Assembly (NCBI RefSeq): GCF_900115095.1
Contig: NZ_FOVH01000004.1
Location: 166,127-230,126, forward strand
DNA: 64,000 nucleotides
DNA from: Actinomadura madurae
GTDB taxonomy: Bacteria > Actinomycetota > Actinomycetes > Streptosporangiales > Streptosporangiaceae
Direction: 5' to 3'
The stretch's first letter is position 1. Every line of letters starts with the position of its first letter. Below the pieces are notes generated by a model that saw only the letters and a list, made by a program, of their open reading frames with translations, made no database searches and had not been told where the DNA came from. This document shows positions 36,877-45,591 of the stretch, piece by piece. The translations under genes and the position numbers were made by a program.

Positions 36877-37662
36877 TTACTCCGCGTACTCGGAGTACTC
36901 GTCGTATCCGACCCGCTCATCGATGACGAGCGTGCCGGCGAAGCGGTCGTGCAGTGACTGGTGCAGGGGCTGGTCCCAGATCGCCCACAGGTAGGCCATC
37001 AGCGCACCCGCCCAGACCAGCACCATCCCGTATGCGGCGTAGTCCCACACCATCACCGCCAACACGAGGAAGAAGAAGACACCGAGCTGGTAGCCGATGT
37101 GGGTGATACCGGCCCGCCAAACCGCCTGCGTCGTCGTCAGGGGGCTACCCGCCGGACGCGCCTGGACGATTCCCAGCCCCAGGACGCGCTTTCCGAGCGT
37201 CCGTCCCCACATGGACAGTTGGACGGCCTCGTAGATGAACGGCAACAGCGACAGGACGCAGAACAGGGTGAAGATGATGGGCCAGTTCCACACACCCCCC
37301 TCGTCCTCGGTTTTACTGCCCGGCTTGCCCAGGCCGAAAGCACCGATCGTCACCGGCAGGACGAGCGCGAAGCCGAACACCGCGACGAGCGCGTTGTCCA
37401 TGATCCGTGCGCCCGCGCGCCGGTAAATGGGGGCCAGCGCCAGGTCGCCGCCGCCATGGGCGCCGTACTCGTCGTAGGGGGCCTCGTAAGTCTGCTGGTC
37501 CCACTGCTGCTGGGGCTGCTGCTGCCACTGCTGTTGCTGCGGCTGTTGCCACTGCTGCTGGGGTTGCTGCCGCTGGGGACTCTGGTACGGGGGCGGGGGG
37601 CCGTACGAACCCTGGCCCTGCTGGGGCCGGTAAGGCCGCCCGCGGTGAGGGGAATCGCTCAT
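36877..37662 (-). CDS. RDD family membrane protein with Gln-rich N-terminus
   Basis: 261 residues. The first 70 residues are Pro/Gln/Tyr-rich (for example WQQPQQQQWQQQPQQQW), predicted to be disordered and cytosolic. The RDD domain follows: YRRAGARIMDNALVAVFGFA with Arg and Asp, FIYEAVQLSMWGRTLGKRVL, and a C-terminal HDRFAGTLVID. About four membrane segments. ATG 37662 lies 5 bp after the acetyltransferase stop and its own stop is 7 bp before the next RDD gene, so the three form an operon. Confidence 0.9.
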   Translation of the reverse strand: MSDSPHRGRPYRPQQGQGSYGPPPPYQSPQRQQPQQQWQQPQQQQWQQQPQQQWDQQTYEAPYDEYGAHGGGDLALAPIYRRAGARIMDNALVAVFGFALVLPVTIGAFGLGKPGSKTEDEGGVWNWPIIFTLFCVLSLLPFIYEAVQLSMWGRTLGKRVLGLGIVQARPAGSPLTTTQAVWRAGITHIGYQLGVFFFLVLAVMVWDYAAYGMVLVWAGALMAYLWAIWDQPLHQSLHDRFAGTLVIDERVGYDEYSEYAE

Positions 37663-37667
37663 TTGGG

Positions 37668-38195
37668 TCAGTCCTCCAGGCGAAGCAACATCCGGGTGTT
37701 GCCCAACGTATTCGGCTTGACCCGGTCGAGGTCCAAGAACTCTGCCACGCCATCGTCGTAGGAGCGGAGAAGTTCTTCGTACACCTCCGGCGCGACCGGA
37801 GTTCCCAGTATCTGCTCGAAGCCGTGGCGGGCAAAGAAGTCCACCTCGAAGGTAAGGCAGAACACCCTCCGGACGCCGAGTTCTCTGGCGGTCTGGAGAA
37901 GGCGCGTCACGATCCGGTGCCCGATTCCGCGTCCGCCGCATCCCTTGTCCACGGCGACCGAGCGGACCTCCGCCAGGTCCTCCCACATCACGTGCAGGGC
38001 GCCGCAGCCGATGATGCGTCCCGGTGCCCCGTGCTGGACGTCCTCGGCGACCCAGAACTCCTGTACGTCCTCGTACAGCTTGACGGTCGTCTTCTTCAGC
38101 AGGCGGCGCCCCGATCCGGCGTACAGATCGACCAGCCTGCGAATTTCCTGGACGTCGGCGGTGCGGGCCCGCCGGATCACGACTTCCACAAGCAA
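37668..38195 (-). CDS. Amino-acid N-acetyltransferase (GNAT, short ArgA type)
   Basis: 175 residues from TTG 38195; GTG 38180 (MIRRARTADV) is an equally good start. Single GNAT domain with VRSVAVDKGCGGRGIGHRIV as the acetyl-CoA loop, and the family-specific VQEFWVAEDVQ, CGALHVMWEDLAEVRSV and GVAEFLDLDRVKPNTLGN. It closely resembles the remembered sequence of Rv2747, a stand-alone N-acetylglutamate synthase for arginine synthesis. No other arg gene is near; it heads an operon with two RDD proteins. Confidence 0.9.
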   Translation of the reverse strand: MLVEVVIRRARTADVQEIRRLVDLYAGSGRRLLKKTTVKLYEDVQEFWVAEDVQHGAPGRIIGCGALHVMWEDLAEVRSVAVDKGCGGRGIGHRIVTRLLQTARELGVRRVFCLTFEVDFFARHGFEQILGTPVAPEVYEELLRSYDDGVAEFLDLDRVKPNTLGNTRMLLRLED

Positions 38196-38344
38196 GCGAG
38201 ATTATCCAACGCCGCGACCGGCCGCCGACCACGGGTGCCGAACCGGTGGATCCACCGGGCGCCACCTCGGCGACCTGGGATTTCGCATGTTCCGGTTGGC
38301 ATCCAATGCGGGTTCCGTTAGTGTCCTTCGCTGACATCGGCCGA

Positions 38345-38545
38345 CCGCAGAACGGAGGCCGAACCGCCGAGTCCGCGGGTCGCATCCAGCGCCCCGGGGA
38401 GCCGGGGACCCACTTTCGGAGCGTTCGGGGGATCGCCCCTGGGCTGACGCCGTCAGGGGTGAATCCGCAGTGCACGGCAGACGTCCGCGCGCTCGCGGAG
38501 GGGCTGCTCCGGCCCCAACCCGTCAGCTAACCCGGTAGGCGGATG
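38345..38545 (+). ncRNA. c-di-AMP riboswitch (ydaO/yuaA type)
   Basis: The conserved blocks of the ydaO/yuaA class appear in order: ACCGCCGAGTCC (38363), GGGGAGCCGGGGACCCA (38396-38412), GGGGTGAATCCG (38456-38467) and AACCCGTCAGCTAACCCGGT (38518-38537) followed by AGGCGG. In actinobacteria this element precedes cell-wall hydrolase genes and turns them off when c-di-AMP binds. It ends about 15 bases before the NlpC/P60 start, so it could act on transcription or translation. The limits given are approximate. Confidence 0.92.
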
Positions 38546-38560
38546 AGGAGAGGAGAATTC

Positions 38561-39556
38561 GTGCAGCGATCGCGGTCTGCTTCCCTTTCGCGATTTCGCG
38601 GCCGCGCGGCCGTCGTGGCCGGCGCGCTCATCGCCGTCTCGGCCGCTCCGCACGCGATCACCCCGCAGAAGATCGCCGTAGCCCACGCCGATCCCGAGCC
38701 GTCCACCAAGGAGCTCCGGGCCAAGGCGCTCAAGCTCGCCGACCAGCTGGAGCAGCTGACCGAGCAGTACAACGGGCTTAGGGTCAAGCTCTCCCAGTCG
38801 CAGCGCGCGGCCAAGGTGGCCACCGAGAACGCCGAGCGGCAGGAGAAGTCGCTGGAGGAGCTCAGGCAGAAGGTCGGCGCCCTCGCCGCGACGAGCTACA
38901 TGCAGGGCGGCTCCGACCCCACGGTCTCCTTCGTCGCCTCCCAGGACCCGCAGGCCGTCCTCGACCAGGCCGCGACCCTCCACTACTTCGCCAAGCAGGA
39001 CAGCACCCAGGTGCTCGGCCTGATGCAGGCCATGCAGTCCGCCCAGCGCGCCCGCAAGTCCGCCGAGGCGCGCGCCAAGCAGGTCAAGGAGCTGCGGACG
39101 CAGCTGGAGTCGCAGCGCAAGAAGGTCACCGAGACCTACGAGAAGGTCCGCGGCAAGCTCGTCGACAAGGACCCCACCCAGCTCGCCAAGCTCCCCGTCG
39201 TCGGCACCGGCAAGGCCGCGCAGGCGCTCCGGTACGCGATGGGCAAGATCGGCCGCCCCTACGTGTGGGGCGCCGCGGGCCCGAGCACGTTCGACTGCTC
39301 CGGGCTGACGATGTGGGCCTACAAGCAGGTCGGCATCAACCTGCCGCACTACACCGGCAGCCAGTGGAACGCCGGCACTCACGTGTCGCGCGGCCAGCTG
39401 CAGGCGGGCGACCTCGTGTTCTTCTACTCCGACCTGCACCACATGGGCATGTACGTCGGCGACGGCAAGATGCTGCACGCTCCCCAGACCGGCGACGTCG
39501 TCAAGATCGCCCCCATGGCCGGACGGCCCTTCGCCGGCGGTGTCCGGGTCGCCTGA
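38561..39556 (+). CDS. Secreted NlpC/P60 peptidoglycan endopeptidase, riboswitch controlled
   Basis: 331 residues. Cell-wall hydrolase cutting stem peptides. A signal peptide (RAAVVAGALIAVSAAPHAIT) is followed by a long coiled coil (about 45-200, rich in Lys/Glu/Gln), then the NlpC/P60 domain from about 210: YVWGAAGPSTFDCSGLTMWA with the catalytic Cys, DLHHMGMYVGDGKML with the His, and LHAPQTGDVV with the third polar residue. GTG 38561 is chosen for AGGAG six bases upstream; ATG 38543 is in frame but lies inside the riboswitch end. This is the RipA/RpfA-neighbour type of hydrolase in architecture. Confidence 0.95.
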   Translation: MQRSRSASLSRFRGRAAVVAGALIAVSAAPHAITPQKIAVAHADPEPSTKELRAKALKLADQLEQLTEQYNGLRVKLSQSQRAAKVATENAERQEKSLEELRQKVGALAATSYMQGGSDPTVSFVASQDPQAVLDQAATLHYFAKQDSTQVLGLMQAMQSAQRARKSAEARAKQVKELRTQLESQRKKVTETYEKVRGKLVDKDPTQLAKLPVVGTGKAAQALRYAMGKIGRPYVWGAAGPSTFDCSGLTMWAYKQVGINLPHYTGSQWNAGTHVSRGQLQAGDLVFFYSDLHHMGMYVGDGKMLHAPQTGDVVKIAPMAGRPFAGGVRVA

Positions 39557-39700
39557 CCCGGTCGCGGGCCCCCACCACCGGCGGCCGAAGGCCATCGGCA
39601 CCCGAACACCGTCCGCGGCGACGCCTCCTGCAGGGACCTACCTGTCAGGGTTCCGGCGCCGCCGCCGCGGGGTCGGACGGGATTCGAACGTGCCGCCTGA

Positions 39701-39734
39701 TTCCTTGATGACGCTGTGTTCCTTGATGACGCTG
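39701..39734. repeat. 16-bp tandem duplication
   Basis: TTCCTTGATGACGCTG occurs twice, at 39701-39716 and 39719-39734, in the 224-bp gap between the wall hydrolase and the LuxR-type gene. Confidence 0.9.
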
Positions 39735-39780
39735 GTCGCCGATGCGCTCGCCGTCCCCAGACGAGCGCAAGGGGGTTCGG

Positions 39781-40011
39781 CTAGATGAGCTGCCTCCGGG
39801 CCGCCCACACCACGGCCTCGATAGGGGTGTTGACCTCCAGCCGGTCGCAGATCGTCCGCAACCGGCGCCGCAAGGTCCGTGCGCTCAACTCCAGCTTGCG
39901 TGCCGCCACATCGGCGGTGACACCGCTGGCGATCTGGGCGAGCAGCCGGATCTCTTCTTCGCTCAGCCCGAAATCGTCGGTGCCACGACGTGCGAGTGTG
40001 GCTGTTTCCAC
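39781..40011 (-). CDS. Small LuxR/GerE-type helix-turn-helix protein
   Basis: 76 residues, almost only a GerE-like HTH: FGLSEEEIRLLAQIASGVTA then DVAARKLELSARTLRRRLR and a C-terminal EVNTPIEAVVWAARRQLI. There is no receiver or ligand domain. GTG 40011 is preceded by GAGGACGGA. Stand-alone LuxR-type HTH proteins are common in actinomycetes, often linked to development; the targets are unknown. Divergent from the LacI regulator across 486 bp. Confidence 0.85.
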   Translation of the reverse strand: METATLARRGTDDFGLSEEEIRLLAQIASGVTADVAARKLELSARTLRRRLRTICDRLEVNTPIEAVVWAARRQLI

Positions 40012-40497
40012 TCCGTCCTCCCTCGTCCGTGGTGATGACCGCGGGGATGCAGCCGTCCGCTGCACAGGCACGGGTTTCGATCTGTACGCGCGTTGGGTTG
40101 CCGGGTCCGGAGCCCTTCCGGACTTAGATCATCGGGTTCCTTTGCTGTCTCGCGAGCTTGGCCGGAGGTGGCCGCCTGGCCGATTGCGGGGGTGTACGGG
40201 GGAACTCCGGGTGACGATTCAGTCGTTGGCCTGCCGAGGGAGACGGGATGAGGTCGCCAGCCATCCGCACCCGCCCCTTCTCGTCGAAGTCACCGGATCT
40301 CCTGCTGAACGAAGATCGTGAATCGTTTCAAGCTACGCTTCGGCTCGGAACGCTAGGCGGCCGGATCCGGCCCGTCAAGCGTCGAACGATGGCACGATGC
40401 GCACGTTTGGCCACGGTCCGTGACCGTGCATTCGGCGCGACGCCGTGAAAAACTCCACTACCTGGGAGAACTCCCACGGAGCGGGACGAGGAGCGAG
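40012..40497. other. Divergent intergenic region
   Basis: 486 bp between the LuxR-type gene and lacI-family gene. It contains the LacI-type palindrome at 40319-40330 next to a TACGCT -10-like box (40334-40339). No gene was seen. Confidence 0.55.
40319..40330. promoter_or_regulatory. LacI-family operator-like palindrome
   Basis: TGAATCGTTTCA, one base from the perfect palindrome TGAAACGTTTCA typical of LacI/GalR regulators with a central CG. It lies 168 bp upstream of the LacI-family gene and touches a -10-like box, so autoregulation is likely. Confidence 0.45.
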
Positions 40498-41520
40498 TTG
40501 CCACAGACCAGTATTCGCGAAGTCGCGAGGCGGGCTGGAGTCTCAGTTGGGACCGTTTCGAATGTCCTAAACCGGCCAGACCTCGTGGCCGAAGCTACCC
40601 GTGACCGCGTTCGCGCGGCGATCGAGGAGCTCGGATTCGTCCGGAACGAGTCCGCGCGGCGGCTCCGCCGCGGCCCGGAACGGACCGCGGGCGAGTTCCA
40701 CGACCAGCCGCGCCGCGCCTTCGGCATCGTCGTCGAAGACCTCACCAACCCGTACGCGACCGACGTCGCGCGCGGCGCAGAGGCCGCGCTCAACGCGGCT
40801 GGCCACGACGCCCTCTGGCTGTCCAGCGACCATTCCGCCGCCAAGGAGCGCCGGTCGCTGGACCTCCTGGTCGAGCAGCGCGCCGCGGGCGTCCTGATCA
40901 TCCCGGTCGGGATGGGTTCGGGGGACATCTCCCGGCTGCGCGCGGCCGGCATGAGCGTGGTGCTGATCGACCGCGCGTCGTCCGACACGTGCTACGCCCA
41001 GGTCGACCATGTCGCGGGCGGCGAGATCGCCGCCGCGTACCTGCTCGGCATCGGCCGCGAGCGCGTCGCGTTCGTGACCGGCGTCCCGGAGCCGCAGCCC
41101 TGCGTCGAACGCCGCGACGGCGCGGCCCGCACGATCGTCGAGGCGGGCCTGGGCAAGCCGAGAACCCTGGTCAAGGACGCCCTCAGCCCGACCGAGGGGC
41201 AGGCGGCGGCGCACCAGATCATGGCCATGTCACCGCGGCCCGACGGCGTGTTCTGCGCCAACGACCTGCTGGCCATCGGGCTGATCAACGAGCTGACCCG
41301 GCTCGGGGTCCGCGTCCCCGAGGACGTCGCCGTGATCGGCTACGACGACATCGAGCTGGCGGCGAGCGCCGCCGTCCCGCTGACCACCGTCCGCCAGCCG
41401 CGCCGCGAGCTCGGCTGGGAGGCGGCCGAGCTGGCGATGGCCGAGATCGGCGAGGGCGCGTCCCACCAGCACCGGCAGGTCGTCCAGCGGCCCGAACTCG
41501 TGATCCGGGAAAGCGCTTAG
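40498..41520 (+). CDS. LacI-family transcriptional regulator
   Basis: 340 residues from TTG 40498, with GAGGAG just upstream. N-terminal HTH SIREVARRAGVSVGTVSNVL with the hinge helix NRPDLVAEATRDRVRAAIEE, then a periplasmic-binding-protein-like ligand domain starting FGIVVEDLTNPYATDVARGA and ending VAVIGYDDIELAASAAVPLT. It represses genes for sugar or related carbon use; no sugar transporter is nearby in the window. A decayed P450 follows on the same strand after three 13-bp tandem repeats. Confidence 0.95.
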   Translation: MPQTSIREVARRAGVSVGTVSNVLNRPDLVAEATRDRVRAAIEELGFVRNESARRLRRGPERTAGEFHDQPRRAFGIVVEDLTNPYATDVARGAEAALNAAGHDALWLSSDHSAAKERRSLDLLVEQRAAGVLIIPVGMGSGDISRLRAAGMSVVLIDRASSDTCYAQVDHVAGGEIAAAYLLGIGRERVAFVTGVPEPQPCVERRDGAARTIVEAGLGKPRTLVKDALSPTEGQAAAHQIMAMSPRPDGVFCANDLLAIGLINELTRLGVRVPEDVAVIGYDDIELAASAAVPLTTVRQPRRELGWEAAELAMAEIGEGASHQHRQVVQRPELVIRESA

Positions 41521-41522
41521 CG

Positions 41523-41561
41523 GATTCCACACCCCGACTCCACGCCCCGATTCCACGCCCT
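41523..41561. repeat. Three 13-bp tandem repeats at a deletion junction
   Basis: GATTCCACACCCC, GACTCCACGCCCC and GATTCCACGCCCT follow each other between the lacI-family stop and the truncated P450. They mark the point where about 150 residues of P450 sequence are lost. Confidence 0.8.
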
Positions 41562-42366
41562 GTACCCGCTGCCCGTCATCGTGATCAGCGAGATGCTCGG
41601 CGTCCCCGCGGCGGACCGCGACCTGTTCAAGGGCTGGTCGGACAGCCTCGCGCGGGGCCTGGACCCCGACTTCCCGCTGCCCGCGTCCGAGATCGCCCCG
41701 CGGGACGAGGCGCGCGAGGAGTTCGCGGCGTACTTCCGGAAACTGGCCGCCGCGCGCCGGGCCGAGCCCCCGGGACGACCTCCTGAGCGCCCTTGTGAGC
41801 GTCTCTGACGGCGGAGACGCCCTTTCCGAGGAGGAACTCCTCGCGACGTGCGTCCTGCTGCTTGTGGCGGGCCATGAGACGACCGTGAACCTCATCGGGA
41901 ACGGCGCCCTGGCACTGCTGCGCGACCCGGCGCAGTTGGAGCTCTTCCGTGAGCGGCCCGGGAACGTCCAGGCGGCCGTGGAGGAACTGCTGCGCTACGA
42001 CCCGCCGGTCCAGCTCACGCTCCGGTCAGCCCTGGACGACGTGGAGCCGGACGGGACACTCGTGAAGCGCGGCGAGTTCGTCCTGCTGCTGACCGGCGCC
42101 GCCAACCGCGACCCGTCCGTTTTCGACGATCCGGACCGGCTCGACCTGACGCGCTACAGCGAGGGGCGCGACATACCGAAGCACCTGTCGTTCGGGCACG
42201 GCATCCACTTCTGTCTCGGTGCGCCACTGGCCCGGCTGGAGGGCCAGGTCGCGCTCGGGAAACCGTTCGAGCGCGACGTGGCCCTCACTTCCGGCGAGCT
42301 CGTCTACCGGGACAACCTCGTCCTGCGCGGGCTACGTGACGTTCCGGTCACTATTCGGGCCGGTCA
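41560..42366 (+). pseudogene. Cytochrome P450 remnant: N-terminus deleted, one frameshift
   Basis: About 265 codons of a CYP105/107-like P450 without the first 150 or so residues. Visible: [20 protein letters not shown], then a frame change at the C-run 41767-41771 (removing one C restores [11 protein letters not shown]), the I-helix [22 protein letters not shown], the haem loop [12 protein letters not shown], and the C-terminal [10 protein letters not shown]. No stop of its own is left; the frame runs into lysS antisense, across a 16-bp tandem duplication at about 42350-42377. Not expected to give active enzyme. Confidence 0.85.
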
Positions 42367-43857
42367 CTATTCGGGCTTGACCAGCGGGAACAGGATCGTC
42401 TCCCGGATCCCCTTGCCGGTGAACGCCATGATCATCCGGTCGATGCCGGCGCCCATCCCGCCGGTGGGCGGCATCGCGTACTCCAGGGCGCGCAGGAAGT
42501 CCTCGTCCAGCTGCATGGCCTCGGGGTCGCCGCCCGCGGCGAGCAGCGACTGCTCGGTGAGGCGGCGGCGCTGCTCGATCGGGTCGATCAGCTCGGAGTA
42601 GGCGGTGCCGAGCTCCGTCCCGAACCCGATGAGGTCCCACTTCTCGGTGAGGAGGGGCTCTTCCCGGTGCTGGCGGGTCAGCGGCGACGTCTCGACCGGG
42701 TAGTCCATGACGAACGTCGGCTGGACGAGGGTGTGCTCGACCAGCTCCTCGAAGATCTCCTGGACGAGCCTGCCCTGCCCCCACTTCGGGTCCCAGGAGA
42801 TCTCGCGGGCGTCCGCGAGCTTGCGCACGGCCTCGATCGGCGTGTGCGGGGTGATCTCCTCGCCGAGCGCCTCCGACACCGACCCGTACAGCGTGATCCG
42901 CGGCCATTCGGGCAGCCCGAGGTCGATCTCGGCGCCGTCGTGGACGACCACCGTGGTGCCCAGCGCGGCCACGACGGCCTTCTGGTACATCCGCTGGGTC
43001 AGGTCGGCCATGTCGTTGTAGTCGAGGTACGTCCCGTAGGCCTCCAGCATCGTGAACTCCGGGTTGTGCGTGGAGTCCGCGCCCTCGTTCCGGAAGTTCC
43101 GGTTGATCTCGAAGACCTTCTCGATCCCGCCGACGACGAGCCGCTTGAGGTACAGCTCGATCGCGATGCGCAGGTAGAGGTCCATGTCGTAGGCGTTGAT
43201 GTGGGTCGTGAACGGACGCGCCGCCGCACCGCCGTGGATCGGCTGCAGCATCGGCGTCTCGACTTCCAGGTAGCCCTCGTCGTGCCAGAAGTCGCGGACG
43301 GCGCGCACGGTGGCGCTGCGGATGCGCGCCATGTTCCGCGCCTCGTCGTTGACGATCAGGTCGACGTACCGCTGACGGACCCGGGCCTCCGGGTCGGTCA
43401 GCCCGGCGTGCTTCTCCGGGAGGGGCCGCAGGCACTTGGACGTGATCGCGAACCGGTCCGCCATGATCGACAGCTCGCCGCGGCGGGACGTGATGATCTC
43501 GCCCTCGACGCCGATGTGGTCGCCGAGGTCGACCTCGCGCTTCCAGAAGTCGAGCTGCTCCTGCCCGACCTTCGCCAGCGACAGCATGATCTGGAGGTCG
43601 CCGGATCCGTCCCGGATGGTGGCGAAGCAGAGCTTCCCGGTGTTGCGGATCAGCATGACGCGCCCGGTGACGCCGGCCTTCTCGCCCGTCTCGGTGCCCG
43701 GCTCCAGGTCGCCGTGTTTCTCGCGGATCTCGGCGATCGTCGCCGTGCGCGGGAAGGTCACCGGGTAGGGGTCGATCCCGCTCTCGCGGAGCCGGTCGAG
43801 CTTCTCCCGGCGCACACGCATCTGCTCCGGGAGCTCGTCGAAGGTCTCGTCACTCAC
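42367..43857 (-). CDS. lysS: Lysyl-tRNA synthetase, class II
   Basis: 496 residues. Charges tRNA-Lys. OB-fold anticodon-binding domain at about 60-150 ([20 protein letters not shown]), class II core from about 170 with motif 1, motif 2 ([20 protein letters not shown]) and motif 3 ([18 protein letters not shown]) near the end. Complete and of normal length. It sits downstream of coaX on the same strand, 74 bp apart. A tandem 16-bp duplication covers its stop codon on the side of the decayed P450. Confidence 0.97.
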   Translation of the reverse strand: MSDETFDELPEQMRVRREKLDRLRESGIDPYPVTFPRTATIAEIREKHGDLEPGTETGEKAGVTGRVMLIRNTGKLCFATIRDGSGDLQIMLSLAKVGQEQLDFWKREVDLGDHIGVEGEIITSRRGELSIMADRFAITSKCLRPLPEKHAGLTDPEARVRQRYVDLIVNDEARNMARIRSATVRAVRDFWHDEGYLEVETPMLQPIHGGAAARPFTTHINAYDMDLYLRIAIELYLKRLVVGGIEKVFEINRNFRNEGADSTHNPEFTMLEAYGTYLDYNDMADLTQRMYQKAVVAALGTTVVVHDGAEIDLGLPEWPRITLYGSVSEALGEEITPHTPIEAVRKLADAREISWDPKWGQGRLVQEIFEELVEHTLVQPTFVMDYPVETSPLTRQHREEPLLTEKWDLIGFGTELGTAYSELIDPIEQRRRLTEQSLLAAGGDPEAMQLDEDFLRALEYAMPPTGGMGAGIDRMIMAFTGKGIRETILFPLVKPE

Positions 43858-43931
43858 ATCGCAAGGCTATCCAGGCCGTCCGGTGCGCCGCGAACGACTT
43901 GCGCCCGATCGGCCGGGTGTCGCGGCGGACG

Positions 43932-44714
43932 TCAGGGGGTGTTGCGCTCGTAGATGAGGCGCAGGCCGATCAGGGTGAGCCACGGCTCGAACACGTCGAT
44001 GCTGCGGGACTCCTCCAGCACGAGCGGGGCGAGCCCGCCGGTGGCGATGACCGTGACCTCCTCGGGCTCCTCGGCGAGCTCCTCGGACATGCGCTCGACG
44101 ATGCCGTCGACCTGCCCGGCGAAGCCGAAGATGATCCCGGACTGGAGCGCCTCGACGGTGTTCTTGGCGATCACGCTGCGCGGCCGGACCAGCTCGATCT
44201 TGTGGAGCTGCGCGCCGCGCGAGGACAGCGCGTCGATCGAGATCTCGATGCCGGGGGCGATCGCGCCGCCGACGTACTCGCCCTTGGCGGAGACGGCGTC
44301 GAACGTCGTGGCGGTGCCGAAGTCGACGACGAGCGCCGGGCCGCCGTGGGTGTGGACGGCGGCGAGCGCGTTCACGATGCGGTCGGCGCCGACCTCCTTG
44401 GGGTTGTCCATCCGGACGGGGACGCCCGTCTTGACGCCCGGCTCCACGATCACCGCGGGCACGTCGCCGTAGTAGCGGCGGCACATCTCCCGCATCTCGT
44501 GCAGGACGGACGGGACCGTGGAGCACAGCGCGATGCCGCTGATGTCGGTCTCCGCCAGCAGCGGGCTCTGCTGGACGAGACCCTGCAGGACCACCGCGAT
44601 CTCGTCGGCGGTCCGGCGGGGGTCGGTGTTGATCCTCCAGTGCTCGATCACCTCGTCGCCTTCGAACAGGCCGAGGACGGTCTGGGTGTTGCCGACGTCG
44701 ATGGTGAGCAGCAT
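43932..44714 (-). CDS. coaX: Type III pantothenate kinase CoaX
   Basis: 260 residues. Phosphorylates pantothenate, the first committed step to CoA, and is not inhibited by CoA. ASKHA fold: MLLTIDVGNTQTVLGLFEGD at the N-terminus with the phosphate loop, DNPKEVGADRIVNALAA with the catalytic Asp, DFGTATTFDAVS and GGAIAPGIEIS. ATG 44714 is chosen because the family begins at this point; an in-frame start at 44747 adds 11 residues. It lies 19 bp after the nadC stop, in the nadB-nadC-coaX-lysS run. Confidence 0.96.
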   Translation of the reverse strand: MLLTIDVGNTQTVLGLFEGDEVIEHWRINTDPRRTADEIAVVLQGLVQQSPLLAETDISGIALCSTVPSVLHEMREMCRRYYGDVPAVIVEPGVKTGVPVRMDNPKEVGADRIVNALAAVHTHGGPALVVDFGTATTFDAVSAKGEYVGGAIAPGIEISIDALSSRGAQLHKIELVRPRSVIAKNTVEALQSGIIFGFAGQVDGIVERMSEELAEEPEEVTVIATGGLAPLVLEESRSIDVFEPWLTLIGLRLIYERNTP

Positions 44715-44733
44715 GGCGTCCGGTCCCCGCTGG

Positions 44734-45591
44734 TCAGGAGAAGTCAAGGCCGATGTCGAACACGTGCGCCGAATGCGTCAGCGCGCCGACGGCAAGGTAG
44801 TCCACCCCGGTCACGGCGACGTCTCGGGCCCGCTCCAGGGTAAGGCCACCGCTGGCCTCGAACTCCGCCCGCCCCGCGCCGAGGCGCACCGCCTCGGCCA
44901 TCTCGGCGTCGGTCATGTTATCCAGCAGGATGCTCGACGCGCCCACCGCGAGCGCCTCCTCGACCTGCGCGAGCGTGTCGCACTCCACCTGGACGTGCAG
45001 GGAGGGGTACACCGCGCGGATCGCCTCGTACGCCTTGGTGACGCTCCCGGCCGCCGCGACGTGGTTGTCCTTGATGAGCGCGGCGTCGTGCAGGCCCATC
45101 CTGTGGTTGACGCCGCCGCCGCACCTCACGGCGTACTTCTGCAGGGCGCGCAGGCCGGGCAGGGTCTTGCGCGTGTCGCGGACCCTGGCCTTGGTGCCTT
45201 CCATGGCGTCGGCCCACTGCCGGGTGGCCGTCGCGATCCCGGACAGGTGGGTGAGCAGGTTCAGGGCCGTCCTCTCCGCCCGCAGCAGGGCCCTGGTGGT
45301 CCCGCTGACCGAGATGAGGACCTGACCGGGGACGACCCGGTCCCCGTCCTCGACCTTCGCCTCGTACGCCACGTCCAGCGCCTCGAACACGGCGCACGCC
45401 ACCGGGACGCCCGCGACGACGCCGTCCTGCCGCGCCCGGAGGTCCCCGGCCGCGGTGTCCTCCGGTGCGAAGATCGGCATGCTGGTGACGTCGACCTCGC
45501 CGTCCTCGGCCAGCGCCGTCCGGACGAGGTTGTCCACATCCTGTGGATCGAGCCCGGCGGCGCTGAGCGCCTGCGAGAGTTCCGGTGTCAT
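44734..45591 (-). CDS. nadC: Nicotinate-nucleotide diphosphorylase (carboxylating), quinolinate phosphoribosyltransferase
   Basis: 285 residues. Converts quinolinate and PRPP to nicotinate mononucleotide in NAD synthesis. Signatures: LAEDGEVDVTSMPIF at the N-terminus, RAERTALNLLTHLSGIATAT, RDTRKTLPGLRALQKYAVRC, GGGVNHRMGLHDAALIKDNH and the C-terminal FEASGGLTLERARDVAVTGV. ATG 45591 has AAGGAAAG upstream and overlaps the nadB stop as ATGA, so NadB and NadC are coupled. No nadA is present between them, although NadA would be needed to make quinolinate. Confidence 0.96.
   Translation of the reverse strand: MTPELSQALSAAGLDPQDVDNLVRTALAEDGEVDVTSMPIFAPEDTAAGDLRARQDGVVAGVPVACAVFEALDVAYEAKVEDGDRVVPGQVLISVSGTTRALLRAERTALNLLTHLSGIATATRQWADAMEGTKARVRDTRKTLPGLRALQKYAVRCGGGVNHRMGLHDAALIKDNHVAAAGSVTKAYEAIRAVYPSLHVQVECDTLAQVEEALAVGASSILLDNMTDAEMAEAVRLGAGRAEFEASGGLTLERARDVAVTGVDYLAVGALTHSAHVFDIGLDFS

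Noticed and set aside
39671..39700. T-arm-like sequence GGGATTCGAAC, as in a tRNA on the minus strand
   Set aside because: The bases around the loop do not form a five-pair stem and no acceptor, D or anticodon arm can be found next to it.
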